A stretch of 64,000 nucleotides of DNA from Lithodes maja. Lineage: Eukaryota; Arthropoda; Malacostraca; Decapoda; Lithodidae. Of this stretch, positions 40,936-51,414 are shown piece after piece. The stretch spans positions 45,338 through 109,337 of the forward strand of contig JBAKBP010006535.1 of the NCBI GenBank assembly GCA_037953745.1, written 5' to 3'. Numbering within the stretch: the stretch's first letter is position 1; each line of letters starts with the position of its first letter. The notes under the pieces are model-generated. The model ran no database searches, was not told the DNA's origin, and saw nothing but the letters and a program-made list of their open reading frames with translations. The position numbers and the translations under genes were made by a program.

Positions 40936-43920
40936 ATGTCTTATACCGGATCAGAGGAGAATGGAGACACAGTACGTCATGTCGAAACTGAGGAACAGCA
41001 GTATGGTGAAATGGTTAATCAGGGTGGGTTGCCCCTGGGGGGACCACCGGTAATTTTAAACAGTAACCGTGTTCCTGATCAGTCTGTCTCGTACTTATGG
41101 AAACTGGTTCCGGTGTTTGATGAGAGTGGGGTAACAGAATTTTTCGCACGCTTTGAGAAGAAGTGCCAGGAACACCAGTGGCCAGAGAATAAATGGGCAG
41201 CACTTGTATCCTCTAGATTAATAGGCAAGGGTCTTAAAGCCTACGATGCGTTACCTTTGGAGTTATGTATTGTGTATGAGGATCTCAAGGAGGCTGTCCT
41301 GAGAGCTTACGAATTGCAACCAGAAATGTACCGTTTGAAGTTCCGGGGTGTAACTAAGGGAAGAGATAGCACCTTTTTGGAACACGCCCGGGACTTGTCC
41401 GATGCTATGGGGAACTGGCTCCGATCTGAGAAGGTCACAACATTTGATGAAATTAAGCAGTTAATGATGTTGGAGCAGTTCTTTAAGAGTACGGGCGGTG
41501 ATCTAACTTTGAACTTGAAGGAGAAAAACCCAAGAACTCTAGTCGAAGCAGCAGAAATGGCTGATCGACGGCTGTCGTTGATTCGGGGTTGCGGGTCCTC
41601 ACAGAAGTACGATGTAAGTGCTAAGGACCGTTATCCTCCCCCTCCCCGTAACAATGACACATTTAAACAGAAGAGCCATGAAACTAAAACTGAATCCAAA
41701 CCTTACACCACACCGTATGTGAAAAGTCAGGGGCCTTTTACATCACAGTATAAGCCGAAACCAAAATTTATGTGTTTTAGTTGCCACCAGGAGGGTCATA
41801 AGGCAAATGAGTGCCCTAGTCGACCTCCTCCGGCAGCCGTGTCATTTGCTCACGGCATTGGAGTGTTCAAGAGGACATCGGAGTTTGTTAGAGGCATTTC
41901 TTCCGAGGTAAATACACTGCCAGTGCAGAAGGATCCGGAAGGCTTATTCCCTGTCCGTGATGCCTTTAGTGACCACAGGGGACTCGGTTGTGTGGAGTGG
42001 GGGGGTAGAAGACATGAGGTGAGAATTTTGCGTGACACTGGGGCATCGCAAACACTGTTGAGAAATTTCACTGGTAAACCTGTCAATACGGCGCGGGTGA
42101 TTGTGGTTCAGGGAGTTAATGCGACAAGGTCATACCCGCTTGTGAGAATGAAGGTGGAAGTTGATGGTGTGACTCGTGACCTGGATGTGGGAATTGTGGA
42201 GAAGTTGCCTGTTGGGGGCGTCGACCTCCTTCTCGGCAACGACTTTGCGGGACCTACTTCTGAGGCTCCACCCTTGGTCTTTGCCGAGAAGCTGGCCGAC
42301 GTGAGTAGGGAGGAGCAGGAGTGGGTTGAGAAGTGTCCGGTGCAGCCTATGGCGTGTGTTGTCACCGGAGATCCTGCATCATGGGAGTCACATTCTGGTC
42401 AACAATCTTTAGATCAGCGGAGGAAGGGTACCGAGAAGGGGTTGAAAGTTGATGCGGTTGAGAGTTTAGTATCAGCGGACATTCTCGGGGACTCATTATT
42501 AGGACCACATTTCGAGTCTAGAGAAGACCCATTAACTGTTCCTGAGAAGGCAGTGGATGGGCTTAAAAAGACGATGAGACAGCGACGGTACGCAGAGAGA
42601 GAGCAACGGGAGGCCAAATTTAATGTAGGAGGGGGGCATGAGTTGTTTCGCAAACACTTGGATAGGCTTGCTCCTTCGGACATTCGTAAGTTGCAATTGG
42701 AAGACCCGGAGGTTCTTGAATGTGGTACCGGTGCTGTCGAGTTGAAGGAGGACAGTGTTGCACAGTCGAGAGATGTAGCAACGAGGTACCCTGACGCGTA
42801 CCCTATGAGAAATGGGTCAGTGAAGACGGTGGTCCGAGGCTTGCTAGTGTATTTTTCCCGGTGTGGTTACCCGCAGGAGATTCATGTTGTTTTGTTTGCT
42901 GCACGGGAGGTACCTGGGGAAAGTTTGGGATTCAGCCCTAATGAGCTCGTCTTTGGACACCGTGTCAGAGGGCCTCTCCATATGGTTGAAGAAGTATGGG
43001 AGGGCGCAGAAAAACCTTGTTCTATGCTCAAGTGTGTCCTCAACAGTCGAGAACGGATGTTGCGCAGTCTGGAGTTGGCTGGCCGTAATTTGACTAGCTC
43101 TCAGGCCCTCATGAAGGACAGGTACGACCTCAAGGTTGAACTCAGGGAGTTTCACGTGGGTCAGGAGGTGTTGATTCTACTGCCCCTTGTAGGTCACCCC
43201 TTATCCGCGAAGTACACTGGTCCTTATAGGGTGGTGGAGGAGCTATCAGACCTGGATTACTTGGTAGCCACTCCAGACAGACGGAAGCGCAATCAGTTAT
43301 GTCATGTTAATCCCATGAAGGAGTATGGGAGGCACCCCCCTGAGCCTCTCACTGTGCCTGTGATGACGTTTAGCAGTCAAGGTGGAGAAGGAGAACGGGA
43401 CAGTCAAGCTCAGGTGGAGGATAACTGGAAGGATAAGAAGTTCAATTGGGCGCCTGAGTGTGAGAAGGTGTTTAGAGAAGTAAAACACCTGTTGTGCACT
43501 CACCCGATCCTCAGGGCCCCTGACTTTAGCCTACCTTCCCAACTAGCAACAGAGGCTAGTGGTGTGGGGGCTGGTGCCGTCCTTGTGGAAAAGGACGATG
43601 ATGGGCTGGAGCATCCTGTTAGTTTCTGCTCGGAGAAGTACAATTCGGCCCAGGGGAGCTGCTCTGTTGTCGAGGAGGAGCTGCTGGCGGTTGTACTTGC
43701 TCTGAGGCATTTCAAAGTCTGTGTTCCAGCCTATGGTCCGGTCGTTGTAGTTTACCCAGATCATCACCCTCTCAAGTTCTTGGACCAGTTTCACAATCGG
43801 AATATGAGGCTGACCAGGTGGTCACTAAGGTTATTGGTATATAACCTGGACATACGCCATATTGCCGGTTGTGACAACGTGGTTGCAGATGGTCGTTCAA
43901 GGGTATATGATCCTGGGTAG
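40936..43920 (+). CDS. Gag-protease-integrase(remnant)-RNase H fusion polyprotein
   Basis: ATG at 40936; 994 codons without a stop. Residues ~95-215 are capsid-like Gag (LIGKGLKAYDALPLELCI). A CCHC knuckle follows (CFSCHQEGHKANECP), then retropepsin (RILRDTGASQTLLRNF, GVDLLLGNDF). A short piece of integrase core (DVATRYPDAYPMRNGSVKTV) comes next, without the catalytic Asp pair or the Glu. Then come the integrase C-terminal region (LGFSPNELVFGHRVRGPLHM) and GPY-like module (HPLSAKYTGPYRVVEELSDL). The end is an RT connection and RNase H (FNWAPECEKVFREVKHLL, TEASGVGAGAVLVEK, VYPDHHPLKFL, NVVADGRSR), where the first Asp reads Glu and TDHH reads PDHH. RT is absent. RNase H after integrase indicates the order protease-integrase-RT-RNase H. 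Confidence 0.88.
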   Translation: MSYTGSEENGDTVRHVETEEQQYGEMVNQGGLPLGGPPVILNSNRVPDQSVSYLWKLVPVFDESGVTEFFARFEKKCQEHQWPENKWAALVSSRLIGKGLKAYDALPLELCIVYEDLKEAVLRAYELQPEMYRLKFRGVTKGRDSTFLEHARDLSDAMGNWLRSEKVTTFDEIKQLMMLEQFFKSTGGDLTLNLKEKNPRTLVEAAEMADRRLSLIRGCGSSQKYDVSAKDRYPPPPRNNDTFKQKSHETKTESKPYTTPYVKSQGPFTSQYKPKPKFMCFSCHQEGHKANECPSRPPPAAVSFAHGIGVFKRTSEFVRGISSEVNTLPVQKDPEGLFPVRDAFSDHRGLGCVEWGGRRHEVRILRDTGASQTLLRNFTGKPVNTARVIVVQGVNATRSYPLVRMKVEVDGVTRDLDVGIVEKLPVGGVDLLLGNDFAGPTSEAPPLVFAEKLADVSREEQEWVEKCPVQPMACVVTGDPASWESHSGQQSLDQRRKGTEKGLKVDAVESLVSADILGDSLLGPHFESREDPLTVPEKAVDGLKKTMRQRRYAEREQREAKFNVGGGHELFRKHLDRLAPSDIRKLQLEDPEVLECGTGAVELKEDSVAQSRDVATRYPDAYPMRNGSVKTVVRGLLVYFSRCGYPQEIHVVLFAAREVPGESLGFSPNELVFGHRVRGPLHMVEEVWEGAEKPCSMLKCVLNSRERMLRSLELAGRNLTSSQALMKDRYDLKVELREFHVGQEVLILLPLVGHPLSAKYTGPYRVVEELSDLDYLVATPDRRKRNQLCHVNPMKEYGRHPPEPLTVPVMTFSSQGGEGERDSQAQVEDNWKDKKFNWAPECEKVFREVKHLLCTHPILRAPDFSLPSQLATEASGVGAGAVLVEKDDDGLEHPVSFCSEKYNSAQGSCSVVEEELLAVVLALRHFKVCVPAYGPVVVVYPDHHPLKFLDQFHNRNMRLTRWSLRLLVYNLDIRHIAGCDNVVADGRSRVYDPG

Positions 43921-44394
43921 ATTGACACACGGGTAGCCTCCTGCTTTAGTTTGAATGGTATTTTGCGCTTGGTGCTTGTTGGCTCGCGGTTGTAGCCCAG
44001 CGTATTGGGTCGTAAAGCAGGAGTTGAGCGTTTGGTATAGAAGAAAAAACTAGGCTTGCCCCTATAGTGCAGCCGAAATAAACAAATTAAAAACATAAAA
44101 ATCAAATAAAAAACTTTCTTTGATAGTTGAATTTTTTTCAGCATGTTATAGCAGTAATTCTGAGTTGCACTCCTCTCAGAATGCTGGGCTAGAGAAGCTC
44201 GCTCTTGAGGAGCATAACTACATATAATTTAACCTATTGTGTTGGGAGGGTTATAATTTTGATAAAATGTTTTGTTGAAGAACTGTGCCAGATATTTTAC
44301 TGCCGCTGGGTGATGGGAAGTGGAGATATAGCATGGGTTCTAACCATCAGATTTTTGTGAGCCTTGGGGCCTCTGAGAAAAATCTTGGGGGGGG
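43921..44394 (+). other. 3' untranslated part and polypurine tract
   Basis: No coding remnant, notably no integrase. It ends with CTTGGGGGGGG directly before TGTGACG at 44395, a polypurine tract that primes plus-strand synthesis. Confidence 0.75.
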
Positions 44395-46182
44395 TGTGAC
44401 GTTGACCACTCCGTTAGAACCGCATGGCTTGTCCTACAGTGACTCACTAGGATCGCCAGGGCAGTGGATGGGGCTACAGTTTATGTATTAGAGTGTGCTT
44501 TATTTCATATGAAAGCTCGTGTCATGGGCAGTCCAGAAAGGCTCTTTGTTTTCGCCCATGTCAAGGCTTTATATATTTAATTGTAAAGTATATGTTTTAT
44601 CATTAACTAGTAATGATAGGATCTGGGAGAGAGAGAGAGGGAGTAGAACAGAGTGAGAGGGGGCGTGCAGTGTTTTTTGTCCCGCTCGATGACGTCACGG
44701 CTGGCTGCCTCGCGGGGGTTGGTGGAGGGAGGTCCTTACCATGCTGTGAGCTTTGTTAGTGGTTAGTCGGCTTGTAACCGACTTTTTCCCACGCGGCTCG
44801 AGCTAGTGCGAGTATATATACAGTTCCTCGCCACTCTCTCCCTCAGATCTGGTTTCTAGAACACACCCATCTTTTTTCCCTTGCTATCTGTTCCCGCTCC
44901 GTACCTGAGAATCTTTTCCTCTGCCTATCTCTCTCATTTTCCATATCTTTCACCACCTTTTATTAATATTATACCCCCTCTGGTTAACTCTGCAAAATCA
45001 GCTTCATGCTGGCCAGTTGTATTGTGTGTTAAGGTCTGATATAGCCTATGTATGTTAGTTGTTAAGATAAGTGGATCACGAAGCATTGGTTGGCTTTCAT
45101 ATTGCCGCTTCCTATAATTATTAGTGTTCTGCTGGATTAGATAATGCTAGACTAGGAGTCTGATATTATAGGTATTGTTTCCTATGAGTGCTGGCTTCAG
45201 TTAAAAGCGGCACGACATACCTGAGAACTGGAGTTGATTGAGTAAATTCTAGTCTGTGTGCCATTGAGAGTAGAGCATGCACGAATGAGGGTTTTTTGCC
45301 TATACCATTCTGCACTGTTCTAGTCTCGATTGTTTGTCTTTGAGGTACGCCAGGAGAACGCTTAATACTTCGGTATTAAGGTTTCTCAAGAGAGCTACCC
45401 TTCATTATAACGTAATATTTGACGCACAGACTTGAGATTTGCACTAGGCTATGCAGCATGCCATGCGCACCAGTATCTCGTATCATTGACTCTAGCTAGA
45501 CTTTATCAGTCACAGTAGACATTAAGTATATTAACCTAATTACTCTTTTTATGCATACCCATTTTATTATTACACAAGCATTTCGCAGCCTAGTTTGATG
45601 TATTGAGACACAAACGACTTAGGCTCTTTTTGTTGATAGGAATACTGCATTGTCGTGGCGATTATTATTAGTGTTGTAGTGTTTAGGATATTCTTGGCTC
45701 CGACGGCATTATATATTCTGCCTTTTTGTGTGCATAGCCTGCACGAGCATTGTTCCACTGCCTGCCTTTTTGGGTTCCATTTCCGATACGAGCATCTTTA
45801 TAGCATCTAACATTTAAAGAAGATTCCTTGTTAGTGTTGAAGGACTTTAGTGCACTTTCTTTCATGCAGGAGTGCCTGACATTTATTGATTAAAGTAACG
45901 TAAGCTGTAACTTCCCTTACCACCTTACTTTGCATACCATAACCAAGCACCTTCGGTTATAGGTAGTAATAGGCTGTTTTCACATAACATTAAGCCTAGA
46001 GTAGACGCACATTTATTGAGAGTTTGATAGCCTATTATTGCATATAGAACTCTGTAGAGTATTTGTGTTCTTTGTTCACTGGGAATATACTTCAGAGGTT
46101 GGAGCTAGCGCTTTCCGTTGTAACATTTATGCCATTACTAGTCCAATGAATAAGAGCCCTGATATATTTGAACCCCAGTCGT

Positions 46183-46186
<4 letters not shown>
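44395..46186 (+). repeat. 3' LTR
   Basis: 1,792 bp, nearly identical to 38945-40718. Length differences are mainly a short insertion TGTGCATAGCC-type near 45728 and one near 45655. Near identity implies a recent insertion, since LTRs are copied from one template at integration. Confidence 0.92.
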
Positions 46187-46254
<68 letters not shown>

Positions 46255-46262
46255 TGTATATA
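46187..46262. repeat. (TA)n microsatellite
   Basis: TA dinucleotides with TACTGTA at about 46252-46258, adjoining the TIR element that begins at 46264. Confidence 0.9.
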
Positions 46263-46495
46263 TGAGGGGGCGCGAATCCAAAGGGACCTTACCACCGCTG
46301 GTCCCGATTTTGAGATTTTAATATATATCAATGTTTTCATAACTCTTCTACAGTTTTGGTTTGGATATGAGTCCCTTATGTCACTTGCAATATGGTTGAA
46401 ACTCCTATAAAGTAAGCATGGTTTTAGACCATACGATCGGAGATCATTTCGGCACCATAATTCTTGCAGAATCCAAGGGGCCACAACTCTCGTAA

Positions 46496-47383
46496 AGGCC
46501 CGGTCACACTGCCTTTAGCGTCTGCAGCGCGAGTAAATTTCCCCGAAAATTTTTAGCCCCTGTAACACGCGGTGGAAAATGTGAAAAATTGGCTAACACG
46601 TGGTTACCCGTGGTATGCCCGCTGAACAGACGCCGGCGCCTGTTCAGCGTCCTGACCGCTGGTGAAGCGCGACTGGAGCGCGGGTAAGCGCGGGAAAATC
46701 TCCACGTGGTGACAGGCAGCGGCGGGTAACCGCGGCTGCATCACGCCTGACCCACGGGTGATCACGTGTACAGCACGGCTGGTCCACGTGTGCAGGGCGG
46801 CCGTTTCGCGGGCTATCACGGGTACTGCGCGTGTGTACCACGCCCCCACCACGGGTATATAAGGAGCCCGGGCAGGCGGTAGAAATCATACTCGCTCCAG
46901 ACACCACAGTGCACACTCCAAGACGAAACTCCCAGACTCCCAGGAGTGATGAATGCTTGGCAAATCGAGCCAAATATATAGGTCCCAGAGTACACGCGCT
47001 ACACACGCAAATGCACGTGAAAACACGCGGAACAGATGCGGTACAACCGTGCTATGACCGTCATTAAACCGCGATTACCCGCTAAAGGTTCGCGTCCTAT
47101 CGCGTGTAACCACGTACTTACCGCGGCCGTAGCACGTCTTTACCACGTCTTTACGCGTCTTTACCACGTCTTTATCACGTGTGCCCCCCGTGGCCACCCG
47201 CGGTCTCAAGTTTTGAGCAGCTCAAAACTTGAGACCGCGTGTGATTTTTCTAGCCCGTGTGGGTGCGGCTGTATCGCGTCCTTTCACGACTTATATGCGT
47301 CCAACAGCGCTTGCTTCACGTTCACACATTTTTCGCCGTGAGACGTCCGCGATGCGACCGCGAAGGGCAGTGTGACCGGGCCT
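46496..47383. mobile_element. PIF/Harbinger-like non-autonomous element
   Basis: Inverted ends AGGCCCGGTCACACTGCC at both sides, flanked by TAA (46493-46495, 47384-47386), the three-base TWA duplication typical of PIF/Harbinger. The 888-bp interior is GC-rich and packed with short CACG/CGCG-containing words, unlike its AT-rich surroundings. It carries an 18-bp-arm hairpin (47200-47238). No transposase. Confidence 0.8.
47200..47238. repeat. Perfect hairpin inside the Harbinger-like element
   Basis: GCGGTCTCAAGTTTTGAG, three-base spacer CAG, then the exact reverse complement. Eighteen-base arms. Confidence 0.85.
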
Positions 47384-48114
47384 TAACCCAGCGAGCTTCC
47401 GTTTTCTTTGGCTAGACGTGTGAGTCAGACAGAGATAGCAATATGTAAAAGGTGTGTTTTTTTGTTCTTAGTTTCGTCCTTAGACGTACATCAAGTTTAA
47501 AACAAAAAAATTACAAAAAGCTTCACTTTAAATTTGTACATTTCTCAGCTCCTCAACTTTACTTATATAAAAGTTTATTGTGTCGCTAACTGCTTTCAAA
47601 GTTTGGCGCGACTTTTTACAAAATGGGATCATTTTGTTTTGTTTTTATCACTAACATTTTTAAATAAGAATAAATAAATAAAAAAGTAACATAAGAATCT
47701 GAAAACACACATGTTGAACTAGTGTCTCCAAAAATTATCACAATGCCATTATTAATATGAAGAGCGCACAAGTTTAAAAGTCGCAAAACTTTGAATGCGA
47801 TTTGTGGTTAAAGTGCTTTTTAGCACTTAGGTCCCTTTGGATTTGCGCCCTCTCATATATATATATATTAGAGATGGAACGATTATAAATTTTCACTATT
47901 TGCGAATGCGAATACGAATGAGAATTTTTTGTGTAAAATTTCCGAATTCGAATACGAATTGCGAATATTTCAATCTTTATTTCATCCTTCAAGAACTGGT
48001 AATTCTTTTTATATCACCAACAAACGTTAATTAAATTACTATAAAATTAATTACCGGAAGTTAATGACGATGTGAATGTGTAATTTCTTAAATATCATAA
48101 ATGAACTGTATGCA

Positions 48115-48381
48115 TTAATTTTGAATATATTGTAAGAGTTCTGGGTGCTTGTTGCTAAGATGGTTTCTCAACCCCGATGTGAATTTTCCTTTCCGAGAAA
48201 ATGTATTATTGCAAAGCTTACACTTTGCCATGTCACTAGTGATTAACTCAAAGTAAGCCCAAACTACACAGGTGTGACTGGACGCCATTGTGCAATAGCT
48301 ACAATTCTGTTCTCTTTCAAGGGAAATTGGTTGCAGTCGAGAGGCAAATACGTCCCACCTCGAGTATGGCTCACGCAACAA
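48115..48381 (-). CDS. BED zinc-finger N-terminus of a hAT transposase (truncated)
   Basis: Reads VWAYFELITSDMAKCKLCNN, then SRKGKFTSGLRNHLSNKHPE. This shows the BED pattern of aromatic residues, Cys-X2-Cys and His-X4/5-His. BED fingers begin many hAT transposases and bind the element ends. The frame stops shortly after the finger, and no catalytic domain or C-terminal dimerisation region is seen, so only the DNA-binding end survives. Confidence 0.75.
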   Translation of the reverse strand: MLREPYSRWDVFASRLQPISLEREQNCSYCTMASSHTCVVWAYFELITSDMAKCKLCNNTFSRKGKFTSGLRNHLSNKHPELLQYIQN

Positions 48382-48431
48382 TGAGATAATGAGCGCTTAA
48401 GCTATGAGGCCCACTGGTGGTGACCCAGAGT

Positions 48432-48985
48432 TGCCAACTCAAAATTTCATTTGACGCTAGATTCAGTATGAAAAAGCGCTAAAATAGTGCTTAACCCCTC
48501 CAATCCCAGCACCGTATATATATATATGTCAGTAGATAAGTAACTCCCCGGTCCCAGCGCCGTATATATAGTCAGTAATGTGCTTTCCTTGTAACTGTCT
48601 GTACAACCCTGTACCAGTTACCACAACCTTTTGAGCACTGCTCCCGTGTTGGCAACACTTCTCAGCTTATATGAGACCCACTGAAGGGTGACAAGAGCCA
48701 GTGTTGCCTCATCTTTGCAGGTGGATAGATGGCCTCTCCTGCAATTTTTGCCACATTGCTTGGGACTGCTGGGGATTTATATTACTGTATCCTACGGTAC
48801 AGTACGGGTTAAGTAGGATTGAAATATAATAGGCGTTTATAACGGTTATCCCTCTGAATATTATGCCATGTCATTGACTTCCATTTATATATTTTATAGT
48901 AATCTAATTAATGTTTGTTGGTGATTAAACATCTCTAAATCTAGCGCTATAGGCGCTAAGTTGGCGACTTTGCTTGGGGATGGAG
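48432..48985. mobile_element. Possible TIR element around the TTAA MITE
   Basis: Left AGAGTTGCCAACT and right AGTTGGCGACTTT form imperfect inverted ends, with a second inner pair (CGCTAGATT/AATCTAGCG). No clear target duplication. Low certainty; it would make this a three-level nest. Confidence 0.35.
48495..48808. mobile_element. TTAA-flanked piggyBac-type MITE
   Basis: TTAA at 48491-48494 and 48809-48812. Left end CCCCTCCAATCCCAGCACCG, right end inverted CCCGTACTGTACCGTAGGA. A direct repeat of the left end motif (CCCAGCACCGTATATATA / CCCAGCGCCGTATATA) occurs within the first 80 bases. Non-coding, 314 bp. Confidence 0.65.
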
Positions 48986-49034
48986 GCAGAGAGACAGAGT
49001 TACCCTTACCAACACCTGTACACTCCCTCAGTCC

Positions 49035-49344
49035 CAGTGTTGCCGCATTTTGGCACTAAAGTACCACATTTGGTACATTTGGCTCTCTCAAGTACATTTT
49101 ATACATCTTCCAATAAAATAGTCAATATCTGGTACTAAATACGAAATCAGTGGGGAAATATTATGGAATATTTTTTAGTGACATGTTATTACATTGGATA
49201 TGTCTGAAATGGCAATATTGTGACGGTTCAACTGTCCGGTCCAGCACACATTTGTTTACCGGGCAGTGATCCCATTTTAGAATAATTTGGTACTTTTCAC
49301 TGGCTCGATCTGGTACTATTAAATAAAGTTAAGTTGCAACACTG
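49035..49344. mobile_element. hAT-type MITE with 8-bp target duplication
   Basis: Ends CAGTGTTGCCGCA and TTGCAACACTG (inverted CAGTGTTGCAA), flanked by a perfect duplication CTCAGTCC at 49027-49034 and 49345-49352. CAGTGTTGC ends and 8-bp duplications are classic for non-autonomous hAT elements. 310 bp, non-coding. Confidence 0.88.
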
Positions 49345-49584
49345 CTCAGTCCTCCTTCATTCCACTTTAGCGGGCCCAGCGCACATCTACACTGTTATTT
49401 ATTCGTTTGTGTTAACTTTAAAAATAAATATTTTACATTTTTGTATATCTTCTATTAGTTTTGTGAAAATATTCGCATATTTGAAAATAGCTATGAATGG
49501 AAATGCGAATACGAATACGAATATTGAAAAACATAGCGAATATTCTCACATACGAATATGAAGCGAATATTCGGTCCATCTCTA

Positions 49585-49616
49585 AATATATAAATATATA
49601 TATATACATATATACA

Positions 49617-49705
<89 letters not shown>

Positions 49706-49715
49706 GTATATATAA

Positions 49716-49787
<72 letters not shown>

Positions 49788-49792
49788 CTAAG
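49585..49792. repeat. (TA)n microsatellite
   Basis: Long TA tract with TATACAGTATA at about 49611-49621 and short TGTATATG interruptions. Confidence 0.9.
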
Positions 49793-49796
49793 GTGG

Positions 49797-50175
49797 ATAG
49801 GTGTTGGTGAGTGTGGTGAGGAGGGTGATAGGTGTGGTGAGGAGGGTGATAGGTGTGGGTAGTGTGGTGAGGAGGGTGATAGGTGTGGGTAGTGTGGTGA
49901 GGAGGGTGATAGGTGTGGGGAGTGTGGTGAGGGAGGGTGATAGGTTGGGGAGTGTGGTGAGGAGGGTGATAGGTGTGGGGAGTGGTGGTGAGGAGGGTGA
50001 TAGGTGTGGGGGAGGAGGAGGGTGATAGGTGTGGGGAGTGTGGTGAGGAGGGTGATAGGTGTGGGGAGTGTGGTGAGGAGGGTGATAGGTGTGGGTAGTG
50101 TGGTGAGGAGGGTGATAGGTGTGGGGAGTGTGGTGAGGAGGGTGATAGGTGTGGGTAGTGTGGTGAGGAGGGTGT
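49797..50175. repeat. Minisatellite, ~30-31-bp unit
   Basis: About a dozen units of the type GAGGAGGGTGATAGGTGTGG plus GTAGTGTGGT, with unit-length variants. Open frames run through it in both directions because of the period; they are not genes. Confidence 0.9.
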
Positions 50176-50284
50176 TAGTGAATAAATAAGGATGGGGGGA
50201 GGAAATCAGAGCACACAAAGAAGGGCAATAGGAAAAAAAGGAGAAAATAAAGAGAAAAGTGGATGGATAATATATATATCTATC

Positions 50285-50646
50285 TATTGCCAGATGTCTT
50301 ACTCTCCTTTATGAGGGTGGCCATTTACAAAACGCCCCCAAGCAGATCTGTCCCCCATGAGGACAACCTGTTCCAGTTTATCCAAGGACTTACAGGATTG
50401 ACCACTCAAATTAGGGTCCATCTGACTCAAAGGCCATCTATGTATCTTTTGTTCACTATTTTTCAACAGTGGTGGGTGGCTAGTCCATCCACCAACCTGC
50501 TTCACCCTTAGGTAAGCAGCACGGATCTGTATAAGGTTTATACCCCTAGACGGGTTGCCGACCAAGGCTGACAATGCCTCATCCTGCCGGACTTGTATAT
50601 GGTTGTCTCCCCTAGATGGGTTGCTGATCAAGGCCGATGAGTCCAA
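50285..50646 (-). pseudogene. RTE-like LINE 3' end fragment
   Basis: The minus-strand frame ends GDRSAWGRFVNGHPHKGE, matching the C-terminus of the RTE-like copy at 63195 (GDRGAWGRFVRGHPFGDHG). It is followed by an ATAG run. Upstream residues are not recognised and contain a duplicated phrase (NPSRGDNHIQVRQDEALSAL / NPSRGINLIQIRAA). Confidence 0.6.
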
Positions 50647-51373
50647 TCTACCCGATATATAATAATGTTGTGTGTATGCAACTATTAATAATGAAGGGGC
50701 GACCGTGGTGGTTGAACATAATTTGGTTCTAAATTATGAATTGAAAATTGCACTAATGGATGGCACTGTTATTAAACTTTATTCTCTTCACAATGGGAAA
50801 TGTGCAATTCAATGCGTCTAATTGTTACCAAACAACAACAACATCTTCTCATTCCCTAATCTCTCTAAGAATGGAGGGAGTCAAATATTAATTGTTATTA
50901 ATTATTTCACAATGATGACACTTTGCTACCTTTTATCATATGTCGGCTTTCCTGACCTTGGGAACCACCTGTATTGATTTATGGGCTAACAACAATATCC
51001 ATTGACTGGATATATTGTTCCACTTATAAGGAAGCTGTGATCGTACGAAATGGTTGAAAGGTGGATGACCGGCCTCATACCAACTTAATGATAAAGCCAC
51101 CTCGAGTGGGACACCGAAAACTCAATTATTGTATAATAAATTAGTGATTAGAATGGTTTCATTAAACAGGAACTATTATTGCCTAACAATTTATCACATG
51201 GGGATTGTAACATAACTCCTTCCATACTTTTACATAATATACAAAAATAACAACAATAATAATATAAATATGTCATCATCAACAAACTCACTGAAATCAA
51301 GACAATATTCTCTCCAAACATTTAACCACATAAACTCACATACACTCTTTCTCACACACACACACACACACAG

Positions 51374-51414
<41 letters not shown>

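Larger units (their letters stand above)
38945..46186 (+). mobile_element. Young Ty3/gypsy element with Gmr1-like domain order, probably non-autonomous
   Basis: 5' LTR 38945-40718 and 3' LTR 44395-46186 are almost identical over about 1.78 kb, differing by a few substitutions and small indels. Both run TGTGACG...CGTAACA. ATAT flanks both sides (38941-38944, 46187-46190), compatible with a 4-bp target duplication inside a (TA)n tract. The internal region is only 3.7 kb with one long open frame (40936-43920). RT is absent, so the element must have moved with enzymes from a relative, if it moved in this form. Confidence 0.92.
46264..47854. mobile_element. TIR DNA transposon remnant with a nested Harbinger-like element
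   Basis: Inverted ends of about 26 bp: left GAGGGGGCGCGAATCCAAAG..., right, inverted, GAGAGGGCGCAAATCCAAAG..., both continuing GGACCT. It sits inside TA-rich flanks, so the target duplication cannot be read; a TA-type (Tc1/mariner) or another superfamily is possible. Without the nested 888-bp insertion it would be about 700 bp. No transposase frame. Confidence 0.7.
47869..49584 (-). mobile_element. hAT-type element remnant with BED zinc finger and nested insertions
   Basis: Inverted ends: left TAGAGATGGAACGATTAT, right, inverted, TAGAGATGGACCGAATAT, followed on both sides by CGAAT/ATTCG-rich subterminal repeats (GCGAATACGAATAC and relatives). TA-rich flanks hide the 8-bp target duplication. 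A BED finger (48115-48381) supports hAT. At least two smaller elements lie inside. Confidence 0.7.

Noticed and set aside
24456..49715. Frames of alternating Ile-Tyr across TA tracts (24456, 37179, 46092, 49497)
   Set aside because: Pure dinucleotide translation; not genes.
49718..50218. Frame of repeated THPTPITLLTTLP-like units
   Set aside because: It is the translation of the minisatellite at 49797-50175.
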